Source: Pseudomonas cichorii
GTDB lineage: Bacteria; Pseudomonadota; Gammaproteobacteria; Pseudomonadales; Pseudomonadaceae
Reading direction: 5' to 3'
NCBI RefSeq assembly: GCF_003700275.1
Contig: NZ_RBRE01000060.1
Location: 48,395-112,394 of the forward strand
Length of the DNA: 64,000 nt
Below the pieces are notes generated by a model. It was not told the DNA's origin, ran no database searches, and saw only the letters and a program-made list of their open reading frames with translations. The position numbers and the translations under genes were made by a program. Below, in pieces: positions 1 through 9,142 of this stretch; the stretch's first letter is position 1, and every line of letters starts with the position of its first letter.

Positions 1-1689
1 GTTATTGACCTGCGCGGCGGTCAGGCTCATTGCTTCGGTGCTGGTCAGGCGGCCGTCAAAACTGTTGTCGAAGGCGCCGGTGGTGACCATCACGCCTTTG
101 GCAGCCATGCGGCCGCTGCGGCTGTTGTCCAGGCTGCCACTGTTGAGCGTCAGGCTGGCATCGCTCAGCACTTCGCCGCCCCGGTTGACCACCGCGTCGG
201 TGACGGTGAGGGTCGAGGCACCTGTGCTGCGCACTACACCCTGCTGGTTATCCAGCGAGGCGGCATTGATCGTCATCGTGCCAGCACTGGAGATCAGTCC
301 CTTCTGGCCGTTCGACACGCCACTGGCTGTGACCTCGACGCTGCCGCCCTGACTCAGGATGCGCCCCGACTGGCGGTTGTCGAGGGTCGCGCTGACGATC
401 CGGGTGCTGGCCTGGCCGCTCAGGGTCGCGCCCTGGTTGTTCAGGGTCTGGGTGACCTCGGCCTGCAGGGCACGGCTGGCGACGATGCTGCCGGTGTTGG
501 TCAGGTTCTTGGCTGCAAGCACCACATCGCCGGTCGTATTGCGGCTGTTGTCGGCGTTGACGCCGGCCTCGATGATCGCGCTGTTTTTAAGTTGCCCACT
601 GCTGGACAGGTTAACGGTGTCGCGCGCGGCGATGTTGCGGGTCACCGTGAGGTCGCCCGGCGTCGTCACGGTCAGCGAAGAACCGGCATACAACGGCCCG
701 TTGGCCTCGACACTATTCGCATTGACCGTGACCGCACCGCTGGCGGCCATCTGGGTCATGCTCAGGTGGCCATTGGCATCGATCTGGATATCACCGGCAC
801 TGGCCGCCACATTGCTCGCCAGTCTTACCCCGACCCCGGCTTCGGTGCCCACCAGCTTCACCGCACCGGCGTACATTCCGCCCAGGGCCGAGCTGTCGAT
901 CGCCAGGGTCGGCTTGGCACTGCCGTCGTCGGCCAGCGCCGTGGTGTTCAGGGTCTGCGCATCGACGTCGTTGCGACCGGCGATGATATTGAGCTTTTTC
1001 GCGTGCAGCTCGGCGTTGACCCGGGCGCTGCGGGTGATGATGTCGAACTGGTCGAGGTTGTCGGCGTTGAGCCCGGCACCTTCGATGGACACGCTGCCGC
1101 CCTGGACGTTGAAGTGCGTCAAGTTGCCATTGCCATCGAGCATCGGTTTGCCGGTGGTCAGGGTCGCCTGCGGCGTGTTGATAAAACCACAACCATCGCA
1201 GGTAATGCCGTACGGGTTGGCGACGATCACTTTGGCCGCCTGCCCGGCCACTTCGGTGTAGCCCTTGAGTTCGGTGCGGTTGTTGCTGACCACCTCATTG
1301 AGGATGGTGGTCGCCGCCGAACCTTGCAGGTTGCTGTTGCTGATGATGATGCCGCCCAGTTGAGTACTCTGGGTCTGGGTCGGCGCCGTGGCGTTGTTGA
1401 GGATTACCCCCTGGCTGCCGACGTTATACTGCTGGAACTGGTTATGCGACAGGCCGCTGCCGTTGGGCGCGGCAATGTTGATGATCGGCACCCCGTTGCC
1501 CGCCGCGCCGACGCTGGTCGAGCCACTGCTGACCACGATTCCGTCCGCCTGCGCCCACAGCGGCTGCCAGAACATGGCATTGGCCAGGATCAACGCAATC
1601 CCGCGCTTGGGCATCCCCCAGAAACGCTCACGCTGCTGCAGGCCGGCCGACGGTTGACGGGCCAGAAAGGCGAAGTGCTTGACGTCCAT
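1..1689 (-). CDS. TpsA-family filamentous haemagglutinin / CdiA-like exoprotein, N-terminal part (cut by window edge)
   Basis: Secreted large adhesin or contact-dependent toxin carrier of a two-partner secretion pair. The frame is open from an ATG at 1689 to base 1 (563 codons, no stop), so only the N-terminus is present. It starts MDVKHFAFLARQPSAG, the long Pseudomonas-type TpsA leader ending near LWAQADG. A TPS (haemagglutination activity) domain follows, with the NSNL, NPYGI and CDGCGF landmarks that contact the partner pore. After about residue 330 come repetitive beta-helix sequences rich in Asn, Ser and Thr (LDNRQSGR, LDNQQGV types). The TpsB gene lies 54 bases upstream on the same strand, the standard order. 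Whether the missing C-terminus carries a CDI toxin cannot be seen. The family call is secure; the role (adhesion or CDI) is open. Confidence 0.9.
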   Translation of the reverse strand, partial: MDVKHFAFLARQPSAGLQQRERFWGMPKRGIALILANAMFWQPLWAQADGIVVSSGSTSVGAAGNGVPIINIAAPNGSGLSHNQFQQYNVGSQGVILNNATAPTQTQSTQLGGIIISNSNLQGSAATTILNEVVSNNRTELKGYTEVAGQAAKVIVANPYGITCDGCGFINTPQATLTTGKPMLDGNGNLTHFNVQGGSVSIEGAGLNADNLDQFDIITRSARVNAELHAKKLNIIAGRNDVDAQTLNTTALADDGSAKPTLAIDSSALGGMYAGAVKLVGTEAGVGVRLASNVAASAGDIQIDANGHLSMTQMAASGAVTVNANSVEANGPLYAGSSLTVTTPGDLTVTRNIAARDTVNLSSSGQLKNSAIIEAGVNADNSRNTTGDVVLAAKNLTNTGSIVASRALQAEVTQTLNNQGATLSGQASTRIVSATLDNRQSGRILSQGGSVEVTASGVSNGQKGLISSAGTMTINAASLDNQQGVVRSTGASTLTVTDAVVNRGGEVLSDASLTLNSGSLDNSRSGRMAAKGVMVTTGAFDNSFDGRLTSTEAMSLTAAQVNN

Positions 1690-1743
1690 GTGCGGGTGTT
1701 CCTGCGGGGGGATCAGAAAGTTTTCAGGAGAGAGTCGAAAAAA

Positions 1744-3465
1744 TCAGAACAACAGTTCGAGGCGGAAATAGATCGGCGCTTCTCGTTCGCTCAGCGCATC
1801 AGGCCGCTCCAGCGAATGAGCGAAGGTAACGTTGGCGGCGAGGTATTTACCGCGTGTGAAAAGCTCCACGGCGCTGCTGGAAACCCGGCCGTTTTCCCCT
1901 TGGCTGTTGGCGTCGTGACTGATCACGCCCTGGTCGTAGGACAGACCCATGCCATATTGCTGCAGCACCGGCTGCAGCCATTCCCAACCGACTGGCCGGG
2001 TCCAGCGCAGGTCGTTGCGCCAGTAGCCGCCGCTGTCGCCGGAGAGAAACTGTTCTTTATAGCCACGCACTGCGGACTGGCCGCTGATACTCATGCGCTG
2101 GCTGTTATAGAGCCGGTCTTCGCTGCGCTGACCGGTAGCCAGGCTATTGAAGCTGAAGCGCTCGCCCCACACCTCGAATGGCTGCTGGAAACTGAAAGTG
2201 GCGGTGTATTTGCGGTAGCGGGCCGTGGGCTCGTTGCCGGCCGGATGGCCGTCGCCCATCGCATCCAGGGCGCCGACGCCCTGCTGCATGCCCAGCTCAA
2301 GGTTGGCAAACGCACTGCCGAGCAAGCGGCCATGGCTGATGCCGAACTGGGTTTCTGTGATGCGCTGGGCACCGCTCGCCAGTTCGCTGTCTTCCACAAA
2401 GCTGCGGGTCCTCAGGTGGCTGATGCCAGCGCTCAGGGATGTCTTGCCCTTGGCATCGCGCTGAATGACCCGCTCGGCGCGCAGCTGGTGCGTCTGGCTT
2501 TCACCGGTGAACTTGAAGTTGATTCCGGCGCCCTGCCCCTGGGTGCGGTATTCACTGTCGTTGTAGGTGTAGCTGAAGTTCCACCAGCCCCATGGCAGGT
2601 TGTAATTGAACATGCTGCTGTAGGTGCTGCGCTGATGATCGGTAACCGCATCGCGTCCGCCGCGCAGGTTGAGCTGATCGGCCAGGCCCAGCGGGCTGTC
2701 CCATTCCAGACCTACGCCCCACTGCTGCTCGCCGGTGCTTTTCTGGCCGTTGTTGTGTCGGGCCAATGAGCCGCGCCAGGGTTTCTGCGGGGTGTTCTTG
2801 ACCAGCACATCGCTGCCGCCCACTTCCTTCCCCGGTGTCAGTTCCATCTTGGCCTGATTGGACGGCAAACGATTGAGCTGGTCGACCATCTGCTCGATCT
2901 CGCGCAGGTTCAACTGCTCGCCTTCGCTGCCGGGAAAGGTCATCGCCAGTTCACGCGCGGTCAAGGCACTGTCGATATCGCCCTTGAGACTTTCCAGCTT
3001 GCCTTCGACCACCAGCACGTCGAGGTTGCCTTTGGAGAGATCCTGTTGCGGCAGGTAGGCACGGGTCGTGACCAGGCCTTTATCGATGTAGTGATCGGTG
3101 ATGACTTTAAGGACGTTGTTGAGCTGCGCTACACCCAGGCATTCGCCGAGAAAAGGCTTGAGCAGCGCCTCACGCTCAGACGTCGACAACGAATCGGCGC
3201 CTTTGAGTTCGATGTGATTGATCACGAAGCAACGTGTGTCGACCGGTTCTACCGGCGCTGTCGGTGCCTGCTGGTTGCCCGGCAGTTCCTTGAGTTCTTC
3301 AAGACGACGGCGCTGCTCTTCGAGCAAGCGGTCCTGGCGATCACGGATCAGGTCCTGCTCTCCGGGAGTAGGCGCTGCGAAAGAATAAAGAGGTAAGGCA
3401 GCAAGCAGAGTAAGCAGGATTGTCCTGCTGGGAGAGAGAGCCACGATGCATCCTTGCGATATCAC
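1744..3465 (-). CDS. TpsB outer-membrane transporter (ShlB/FhaC/HecB family)
   Basis: Omp85-superfamily pore that exports the TpsA protein encoded just downstream. It has 573 residues, the usual family length. A hydrophobic signal segment (about residues 13-30, ending SFAAP) leads into a charged helix (EEQRRRLEELKE), then two POTRA domains (about 70-210), then a 16-strand barrel ending RLELLF. The diagnostic AVRGY motif of loop L6 is present, as is the NDLRW barrel segment. The chosen ATG gives a complete signal peptide. Gene order B then A with a 54-base gap implies one transcript. This is a standard family member with no visible damage. Confidence 0.93.
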   Translation of the reverse strand: MISQGCIVALSPSRTILLTLLAALPLYSFAAPTPGEQDLIRDRQDRLLEEQRRRLEELKELPGNQQAPTAPVEPVDTRCFVINHIELKGADSLSTSEREALLKPFLGECLGVAQLNNVLKVITDHYIDKGLVTTRAYLPQQDLSKGNLDVLVVEGKLESLKGDIDSALTARELAMTFPGSEGEQLNLREIEQMVDQLNRLPSNQAKMELTPGKEVGGSDVLVKNTPQKPWRGSLARHNNGQKSTGEQQWGVGLEWDSPLGLADQLNLRGGRDAVTDHQRSTYSSMFNYNLPWGWWNFSYTYNDSEYRTQGQGAGINFKFTGESQTHQLRAERVIQRDAKGKTSLSAGISHLRTRSFVEDSELASGAQRITETQFGISHGRLLGSAFANLELGMQQGVGALDAMGDGHPAGNEPTARYRKYTATFSFQQPFEVWGERFSFNSLATGQRSEDRLYNSQRMSISGQSAVRGYKEQFLSGDSGGYWRNDLRWTRPVGWEWLQPVLQQYGMGLSYDQGVISHDANSQGENGRVSSSAVELFTRGKYLAANVTFAHSLERPDALSEREAPIYFRLELLF

Positions 3466-3672
3466 ATTGCTATCAATTGGAAGGGCCGCGATGGTAGACC
3501 GTCATTTTCATGCCGTCAATTTTTTGTATGCACCGTGTATCGGGTTTGTTACGGAGATTTTTGGGACAAGCGGCAAGCGAATATAGCTCGGAGATGAAGT
3601 GAAGCTTTATATATGCCGCTGGCTTTTAACAACCCTGAAGTTTCAATAACAACTGCAGCCTGTTAAAAATAA

Positions 3673-3705
3673 AAAGTGCGCTACCGGTGACCGGCAGCGC
3701 ACTTT
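3673..3705 (-). terminator. Rho-independent terminator of the 105-residue gene
   Basis: Perfect 10-base arms AAAGTGCGCT (3673-3682) and AGCGCACTTT (3696-3705) enclose a GC-rich centre that is itself self-complementary (CCGG...CCGG). Read on the minus strand, the stem is followed by a T-rich run (TTTTTATTTTTAAC). It lies 28 bases past the stop of the minus-strand gene at 3733-4050. The remaining 3466-3672 stretch upstream of tpsB shows only AT-rich promoter-like sequence. Confidence 0.8.
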
Positions 3706-3732
3706 CATTCAACGCTTATTGCCTGGCAATAT

Positions 3733-4050
3733 TCATGCGACCCGTGCTGCGGGATGTTTTCGGGTTTTATGCCACTCGTTTTTCAAGCTCTGCAACATGC
3801 TTTCCATGAAGTCCATATCGGCTGCCGCCTTCTTGCCGACATAGCCCTGGCCGCGGCGGAACATTTTCAGTCCGGCCAGCATTTGCGGGTGATTTTCCTT
3901 GAATTCGCTCTCCTGAGTGCAAGGCGACATGGGGTCGACATGTACTTCGCCAGAATCCGCGATCCAGAGAATATGGCTGTCCAGAGTGTCCTTGCGCGCT
4001 GCAAACAGACGAGCCAGCTCATCAATTGTCGGATGATTGTTGATATTCAT
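3733..4050 (-). CDS. Conserved hypothetical protein, 105 residues
   Basis: Small soluble protein, unrecognised. It starts MNINNHPTIDELARLF, has a single Cys (in SPCTQ) and a charged, Lys/Arg-rich C-terminus (KNEWHKTRKHPAARVA). No signal peptide, membrane segment or known motif is visible. The middle region (ILWIADSGEVHVDP) has a beta-strand pattern, followed by amphipathic helices. An upstream sequence GAAGGAGC eight bases before the ATG is a good ribosome binding site. It stands alone and has a clear terminator just downstream, so it is probably a real monocistronic gene. No function is proposed. Confidence 0.7.
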   Translation of the reverse strand: MNINNHPTIDELARLFAARKDTLDSHILWIADSGEVHVDPMSPCTQESEFKENHPQMLAGLKMFRRGQGYVGKKAAADMDFMESMLQSLKNEWHKTRKHPAARVA

Positions 4051-4457
4051 GTTGATGCTCCTTCGCTCGTTAACTGTTCAATACCATTGATATATAAACT
4101 TGCCTGTCAGGTGATTCAGGAACACGACAATACGTCATGCTCGCTCAATACATCCCGACCCAGAGGAAATGCAGGTAGCCTTGATAGAGAGCCACTACAA
4201 CAAGGTGCGTCATTAGAGGAGAACGTAGCGAAAGCCAAAGACCTGGCTGGCGACCGTTGCACGATCAGCCACAAGTGTCATGAGGTCGTTTCGCCAGCGA
4301 CTCGCCTTTTCGGACGGGCCATGCCGGGTCAGCTTCATCAATCTGCCTTGTGGGCAGCCTGCATCCGGGGAACATCTCGACGGCTTGCCGAGCCTGCTCA
4401 GTACATCTTTCCAGCGCTCCCGATCAGGGAGACGACTGCATAATGCAAAAGGAAAAG

Positions 4458-4519
4458 GGAGGCGTCAACCATTATGTAGTGATTATTTTCGATCACTACA
4501 TAATTTTATCGAAGCCTCC
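4458..4519. repeat. Long imperfect hairpin with a perfect 13-base inner stem
   Basis: The inner arms ATTATGTAGTGAT (4471-4483) and ATCACTACATAAT (4492-4504) are exact reverse complements with an 8-base loop. Outer arms GGAGGC (4458-4463) and GCCTCC (4514-4519) extend the structure across small asymmetric bulges. It sits in a 524-base gap (4051-4574) that otherwise holds no supportable gene. It could be a small structured RNA, a protein-binding site or a mobile-element relic; the sequence does not decide. Confidence 0.6.
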
Positions 4520-4530
4520 GAAAGGAGCGT

Positions 4531-4554
4531 CGCAGTGACTGTACAGTCACTGCG
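4531..4554. repeat. Perfect 24-base palindrome
   Basis: CGCAGTGACTGT is followed directly by its exact reverse complement ACAGTCACTGCG, with no loop. It lies 21 bases past the stop of the YcaC-like gene (4575-5198, minus strand), so it could act as a terminator stem. However, no T-run follows on either strand, and the zero-spacer symmetry is more like a protein-binding site. Confidence 0.65.
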
Positions 4555-4574
4555 ATAGAGGGGCGCTGCAGAGC

Positions 4575-5198
4575 TTACCTGGCCGTGAACGCCGTGTAGC
4601 TGTTGATCAGGTTGCGGTAGTTGGGGATCCGCTGGGAAAGCAGGTTGGCCAGGCCTTCCATGTCATTGCGCCAGTCGATCTGCAATTCGCAGGCAACCGA
4701 GAACCAGTTGACCAGTTGCGCACCGGCAGCGGTCATGCGTGCCCAGGCGGCTTGCTGGACCGTTTCATTGAAAGTGCCGGACGCATCGGTCACCACGAAC
4801 ACCTCGAAGCCTTCGGCCAGGGCGCAAAGAGTCGGGAACGCCACGCAAACGTCAGTCACCACGCCGGCAATGATCAGTTGCTTGCGGCCGGTCGCCTTGA
4901 CGGCCTTGACGAAATCCTCGTTGTCCCAGGCATTGATCTGCCCTGGACGCGGGATGTAAGGCGCATCCGGGAACATTTCCTTGAGTTCCGGAACCAGTGG
5001 ACCATTGGGACCTTGCTCGAAGCTGGTGGTCAGGATGGTCGGCAGGTTGAAGAACTTGGCCACGTCGCCCAGGGCCAGCACGTTGTTCTTGAACTCGTTG
5101 GGAGAAAAGTCCTGAACCAGAGAAATCAGGCCGGTCTGGTGATCGACCAACAGAACTGCTGCGTCATCTTTGTTCAAGCGTTTGTACGGGGTGCTCAT
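4575..5198 (-). CDS. ycaC: YcaC-like isochorismatase-superfamily hydrolase
   Basis: Cysteine hydrolase of the isochorismatase fold, cytosolic; the natural substrate of YcaC proteins is unsettled. The ATG at 5198 gives 207 residues, the YcaC length, preceded by a strong AAGGAG site; the open frame upstream to 5282 lacks these signals. Visible catalytic residues are D19 (LLVDHQTG) and the nucleophile C118 (VVTDVCVAF). The family signature PRPGQINAWDNEDF around residue 84 is intact. The protein resembles E. coli YcaC throughout. It lies 84 bases after the amidohydrolase gene on the same strand and is probably cotranscribed with it. Confidence 0.9.
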   Translation of the reverse strand: MSTPYKRLNKDDAAVLLVDHQTGLISLVQDFSPNEFKNNVLALGDVAKFFNLPTILTTSFEQGPNGPLVPELKEMFPDAPYIPRPGQINAWDNEDFVKAVKATGRKQLIIAGVVTDVCVAFPTLCALAEGFEVFVVTDASGTFNETVQQAAWARMTAAGAQLVNWFSVACELQIDWRNDMEGLANLLSQRIPNYRNLINSYTAFTAR

Positions 5199-5282
5199 GG
5201 TTGACTCCTTGGTTTTTTTATCAAGATTCGACACGGCCGATGATCGCCATCGACCGCGCGGTTGCAGGCAAGGGTGAAACAA

Positions 5283-7262
5283 TCAGAACGCAAAACACGA
5301 ACAGCCGAACGCCCCCCAGAAACCCTGGAAGTCGCTGACCGGCACATTGGAAAGCCGGGCACGCTCATGGCTATGGGAGTGCACGACACAAGGGCCACTG
5401 CACTGGTGAACCTGGGCCAGCACTGGCGAGGACGGACGCCAGTGCCCGGCGACTTTTGCCACCGGCGACCAGTCCGGCAGCACCGGCACACTCGGTGGTG
5501 CCAGCTTCTCGAAATCCCCGGAACCGAAGACAACCTTGCCATCGACCACGGTCAGCACCGACTCGATCCACTTGATCGACTCTTCGTCGACGTTGAAGTA
5601 ATCCGCCGACAAGGCGACCAGATCCGCCAGTTGCCCGACCTTGATCTGGCCCTTCTTGCCCTGCTCGGACGAGAACCAGGCGCTGCCATGGGTGAACAGC
5701 TCCAGTGCGGTTTCCCGAGGCAAGCCTTCGGGATACAGTTCAAGCCCACCCACCGTGCGACCGCTGACCATCCAGTACAGCGAGGTCCACGGGTTGTAGC
5801 TGGAAACCCGCGTAGCGTCGGTCCCGGCACCCACCGGCACGCCTTCGGAAAGCATGCGCTTGATCGGTGGAGTCATTTCGGCAGCCTTGGCGCCATAGCG
5901 ATCGACGAAGTATTCGCCCTGGAATGCCATGCGATCCTGAATCGCAATGCCGCCGCCCAGCGCCCGGACCCGCTCGATGTTTTTCGGGGTAATGGTTTCG
6001 CAGTGATCGAAAAACCACGGCAGCCCGTTGAATGGAATATCGCGGTTGACCTTCTCGAAGACATCCAGCATGCGGCTGATGGACTCGTCATAGGTCGCAT
6101 GCAGGCGAAATGGCCAGCGCTGCTCGACCAGATGCCGGACCACCGGTTCCAGGTCCTGCTCCATGCCTGGCGGCAGGTCCGGGCGCGGTTCGAGGAAATC
6201 CTCGAAGTCGGCGGCCGAGAAGGTGAGCATCTCCCCTGCCCCGTTATGCCGCAGGAAGTCGTCGCCCTGATGCAGGGTCACCGAGCTGGTCCAGTTCTTG
6301 AAATCGGCCAGCTCTTCCTTGGGTTTCTGGGTGAACAGGTTGTAGGAGATACGCACTGTGAGTTGCTTTTCGCGGCCCAGTTGCTCGATCACCGCGTAAT
6401 CGTCGGGATAGTTCTGGAAGCCGCCGCCCGCATCGATGGCGCTGGTGACGCCCAGCCGGTTGAGCTCGCGCATGAACTGGCGGGTCGAGTTGACCTGATA
6501 TTCCAGCGGCAGTTTCGGCCCCTTGGCCAGGGTCGAGTAGAGAATCATCGCATTGGGTTTGGCTACCAGCATCCCGGTCGGGTTGCCTTGTGAATCACGC
6601 ACGATCTCGCCACCGGGCGGGTTCGGGGTATCGCGGGTGTAGCCTGCCACGCGCAGGGCGGCACGGTTGAGCAAGGCGCGGTCATACAGGTGCAGGACGA
6701 AGACCGGCGTATCGGGTGCCGCCTGATTGAGCTCTTCCAGGGTCGGCATGCGCTTTTCGGCAAACTGGAACTCGTTCCAGCCGCCCACCACCCGGACCCA
6801 TTGCGGGGTCGGCGTACGATCGGCCTGTTCCTTGAGCATGCGCAGGGCATCGGCCAGGGACGGTACGCCTTCCCAGCGCAGTTCCAGGTTGTAATTGAGG
6901 CCGCCACGGATCAAGTGCAGGTGTGAGTCGTTAAGGCCCGGAATCACCGTACGCTTTTGCAGGTCGATGACCTGAGTCGCGCTACCGCGCAACGCCATCA
7001 CTTCAGCCTCGGTGCCCACGGCAACGAAACGCCCGCCACTGATCGCCACGGCACTGGCCTTCGGTTTTTCACGATCGACCGTATGAAATTGACCGTTGAA
7101 GAGAATCAGTTCGACATTCATCGCAGCACCTTTGGCAAAAGATTGGGAAGCACCGGCGTAACCGGCAAATGGCAAGGCAGGCAGGATCGCCGCAGCGGCA
7201 CTCAGCAAGGAGCTTTGGGCAATGAAACGCCTGCGCTGCAAATCGGTTTTTTCATCACTCAT
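5283..7262 (-). CDS. Tat-exported YtcJ-like amidohydrolase
   Basis: Metal-dependent hydrolase of the amidohydrolase superfamily (YtcJ/Amidohydro_3 type), 659 residues, probably periplasmic. The N-terminus has a twin-arginine signal (QRRRFIAQSSLLSAAAA) followed by an Ala-rich hydrophobic stretch. The superfamily metal motif appears as NDSHLHL near residue 113, and a C-terminal composite domain (GKKGQIKVGQLADLVAL, VVDGKVVFGSG) is typical. The very C-terminus runs on into a Cys/Phe-rich tail (GAFGCSCFAF). The substrate is unknown; relatives act on amides, esters or formamides. It is 4 bases downstream of the ABM-domain gene, so translational coupling is likely. Confidence 0.88.
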   Translation of the reverse strand: MSDEKTDLQRRRFIAQSSLLSAAAAILPALPFAGYAGASQSFAKGAAMNVELILFNGQFHTVDREKPKASAVAISGGRFVAVGTEAEVMALRGSATQVIDLQKRTVIPGLNDSHLHLIRGGLNYNLELRWEGVPSLADALRMLKEQADRTPTPQWVRVVGGWNEFQFAEKRMPTLEELNQAAPDTPVFVLHLYDRALLNRAALRVAGYTRDTPNPPGGEIVRDSQGNPTGMLVAKPNAMILYSTLAKGPKLPLEYQVNSTRQFMRELNRLGVTSAIDAGGGFQNYPDDYAVIEQLGREKQLTVRISYNLFTQKPKEELADFKNWTSSVTLHQGDDFLRHNGAGEMLTFSAADFEDFLEPRPDLPPGMEQDLEPVVRHLVEQRWPFRLHATYDESISRMLDVFEKVNRDIPFNGLPWFFDHCETITPKNIERVRALGGGIAIQDRMAFQGEYFVDRYGAKAAEMTPPIKRMLSEGVPVGAGTDATRVSSYNPWTSLYWMVSGRTVGGLELYPEGLPRETALELFTHGSAWFSSEQGKKGQIKVGQLADLVALSADYFNVDEESIKWIESVLTVVDGKVVFGSGDFEKLAPPSVPVLPDWSPVAKVAGHWRPSSPVLAQVHQCSGPCVVHSHSHERARLSNVPVSDFQGFWGAFGCSCFAF

Positions 7263-7266
7263 GCAT

Positions 7267-7881
7267 TCACTTTCCTTGTGCGGGCTTCAACCAGGACGCA
7301 AACAGGCGTGTGGCCGCAGGCATCAGCAGATAAACCACCAGCAGCACGATGGTCATCGTCACCAGCGCGTTGCTGACGAGATACCCCGACAGCCACGGAC
7401 TGAGGGCGAAGAACGGTTGCCATAGCAGAGGGATCAACAGGCTCAGCGGCAGAATCACCAGAAAGGTCACACAGGCCTGTTTCCAGCGCGGTGGCGGCCC
7501 TGCCTCATCCGTTACCGGGGTGAACCAGAATTCGTTATGCGGGTTGACCAGCGTCTGGTCGCCATCGGCAAGCATAGGCGCGGCCTCCTGCACCAGTTGC
7601 CGCCGCTCATCGGAGTCCAGCCAGCTCTGCATCGCGTCAGTGGAGTGAAAGCGCAGGACACAGGTAAACAATTGCAGGCCCGCAGACTTGCTGCGGATCA
7701 CATCGACACCCAGATGCCCCGGATAGCCACTGGCAATCGTGACGATGCGGCGCAGCCAGGCTTCGTAGGCGGATTCTTGTCCAGCCTTGATACGGTGCTT
7801 GATGACCAGCGTGACGACTTCATTGAAGACCTCGCTGGTCAAGGCACGCGCTTGTGCGTCGAGACGAATGGAATCAGGCAT
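7267..7881 (-). CDS. Antibiotic-biosynthesis-monooxygenase (ABM) domain protein with C-terminal membrane helices
   Basis: 204 residues. Residues about 18-110 fit a ferredoxin-like ABM domain (VVTLVIKHRIKAGQESAYEAW, YPGHLGVDVIR, LRFHSTDAMQSWLDSDER), often seen in small quinone- or haem-modifying monooxygenases. Two hydrophobic helices follow (about 135-157 and 168-190), so the domain is membrane-tethered on the cytoplasmic side. Such ABM-plus-TM proteins are common in Pseudomonas, but their reaction is not established. It is the first gene of the minus-strand run ABM, amidohydrolase, YcaC, which suggests one catabolic or detoxifying function. Confidence 0.8.
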   Translation of the reverse strand: MPDSIRLDAQARALTSEVFNEVVTLVIKHRIKAGQESAYEAWLRRIVTIASGYPGHLGVDVIRSKSAGLQLFTCVLRFHSTDAMQSWLDSDERRQLVQEAAPMLADGDQTLVNPHNEFWFTPVTDEAGPPPRWKQACVTFLVILPLSLLIPLLWQPFFALSPWLSGYLVSNALVTMTIVLLVVYLLMPAATRLFASWLKPAQGK

Positions 7882-8013
7882 GGCCAGCAGCTCCGTAAAC
7901 AGCGAATGAACATCTTCCAGGCAGGCGGCAATGCGCCTGAATGAAAGAGATAGTGCCGTTGATTACAGTCCAGGAATTGAACGTATGTGCTGTCTTGTGT
8001 CCGGATCGATACT

Positions 8014-8934
8014 TCAGGCAGTTACGTGCAGCGGCGCCGACATGTACTGGGCAATGCGCGAGCGCAGCCAGCGCTCGGCCGGGTCGTTGTCGTGGACGCC
8101 GCTCCAGACCATCGACAACTCGGCCGGCACGATGGGGAATGGCGGATCTTCGGCGCGCAACGTGCTGCCTTCCACCAATGCACAGGCCGCGTAGTCCGGC
8201 ACCGTGGCAATCAGTTCGGTGCCCGCCAGCAAGGCCCTCAAGCCATTGAACTGCGGCACGGCCAGCACCACCTTGCGAGCGCGGCCGACTCTGGCCAGAT
8301 CCAGATCGATATTGCCGCTCAGGTCGCCGGAGAACGACACCATGGCATGCTGGCGTTCGCAGTAATCATCCAGACTCAAGGCGCCCGCCCGCTGGTCGCC
8401 ACGGATTACCTTGCAACCGATCTCGCGCAACTTCTTGCGCTTGGCGTTGGCGGGCAACTCCACGGTGTAGCTGACTCCGACCGAGATTTCCCCGGAAGCC
8501 AGCAAGGCCGGCAGCAGCAGATAATTGGCGCGGCGAATGACCACGATAATTCCAGGCGCTTCCTCACGCAGTTGGGTCAGCAGCGGCGGCAGCAAGCCGA
8601 ACTCGGCATCATCGGAAAGCCCGATCCGGAACACCTCGCTGCTGGTCGAGGGGTCGAACACCTTGGCGCGGCTGACTGCGCCGGAAATGGTATCCAGCGC
8701 AGGCCGTATTTCCTTGAGGATATCCAGGGCTCTGGCGGTAGGCTCCATTCCGCGCCCGTTGCGCAGCAGCAATGGATCGTCGAACAGATCACGCAGGCGC
8801 CCCAGCGCGGCACTTACGGCAGGCTGCCCGATAAACAGCTTTTCGGCGACGCGGGTCAGATTCCGTTCAAACATCAATGCCTCGAAAATCACCAACAGGT
8901 TCAAATCGACGCGGCGCAGGTCGTTGCGATTCAT
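8014..8934 (-). CDS. LysR-family transcriptional regulator
   Basis: 306 residues from the ATG at 8934 (MNRNDLRRVDLNLL), the normal LysR start; a 19-residue longer frame is unlikely. The winged helix-turn-helix is at about 8-67 (FERNLTRVAEKLFIGQPAVSAALGRLRDLFDDPLLLR), followed by a periplasmic-binding-like effector domain. It is upstream of and codirectional with the ABM/amidohydrolase/YcaC genes and divergent from the MFS gene at 9143. Either set could be its target; the divergent arrangement favours the transporter. The effector is unknown. Confidence 0.92.
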   Translation of the reverse strand: MNRNDLRRVDLNLLVIFEALMFERNLTRVAEKLFIGQPAVSAALGRLRDLFDDPLLLRNGRGMEPTARALDILKEIRPALDTISGAVSRAKVFDPSTSSEVFRIGLSDDAEFGLLPPLLTQLREEAPGIIVVIRRANYLLLPALLASGEISVGVSYTVELPANAKRKKLREIGCKVIRGDQRAGALSLDDYCERQHAMVSFSGDLSGNIDLDLARVGRARKVVLAVPQFNGLRALLAGTELIATVPDYAACALVEGSTLRAEDPPFPIVPAELSMVWSGVHDNDPAERWLRSRIAQYMSAPLHVTA

Positions 8935-9142
8935 GTGAGCGTTCCAGATGCCGGAAAGGTGCACGCTCAAGTAGGCATCAGCGGCCTGCATAAACCTTGT
9001 ATGCCTGTGCCTTTAAATCGACCGCACCGCCGAGAACGCTCTGCAACAGGCGTTCTAACGGTTTTTATTGATCTGTCGCAGGCGCATTGCCGGTAAAACG
9101 GACTAGGGTATGGAATCCCTTTGTTGCAAGTGAGTCGCCACC

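Noticed and set aside
592..2769. Plus-strand open frame of 725 codons opposite the two-partner secretion genes
   Set aside because: It is antisense to tpsB and tpsA, lacks any family motif and has the His/Gln/Arg-rich composition of a GC-rich shadow frame.
4051..4457. Possible gene remnant in the 4051-4574 gap
   Set aside because: Short frames exist on both strands, but none shows a recognisable domain or coherent codon pattern; only the palindromes are supportable.
5262..6593. Plus-strand 443-codon open frame opposite the amidohydrolase
   Set aside because: Shadow frame; the minus-strand gene has a Tat signal and clear metal-site motif.
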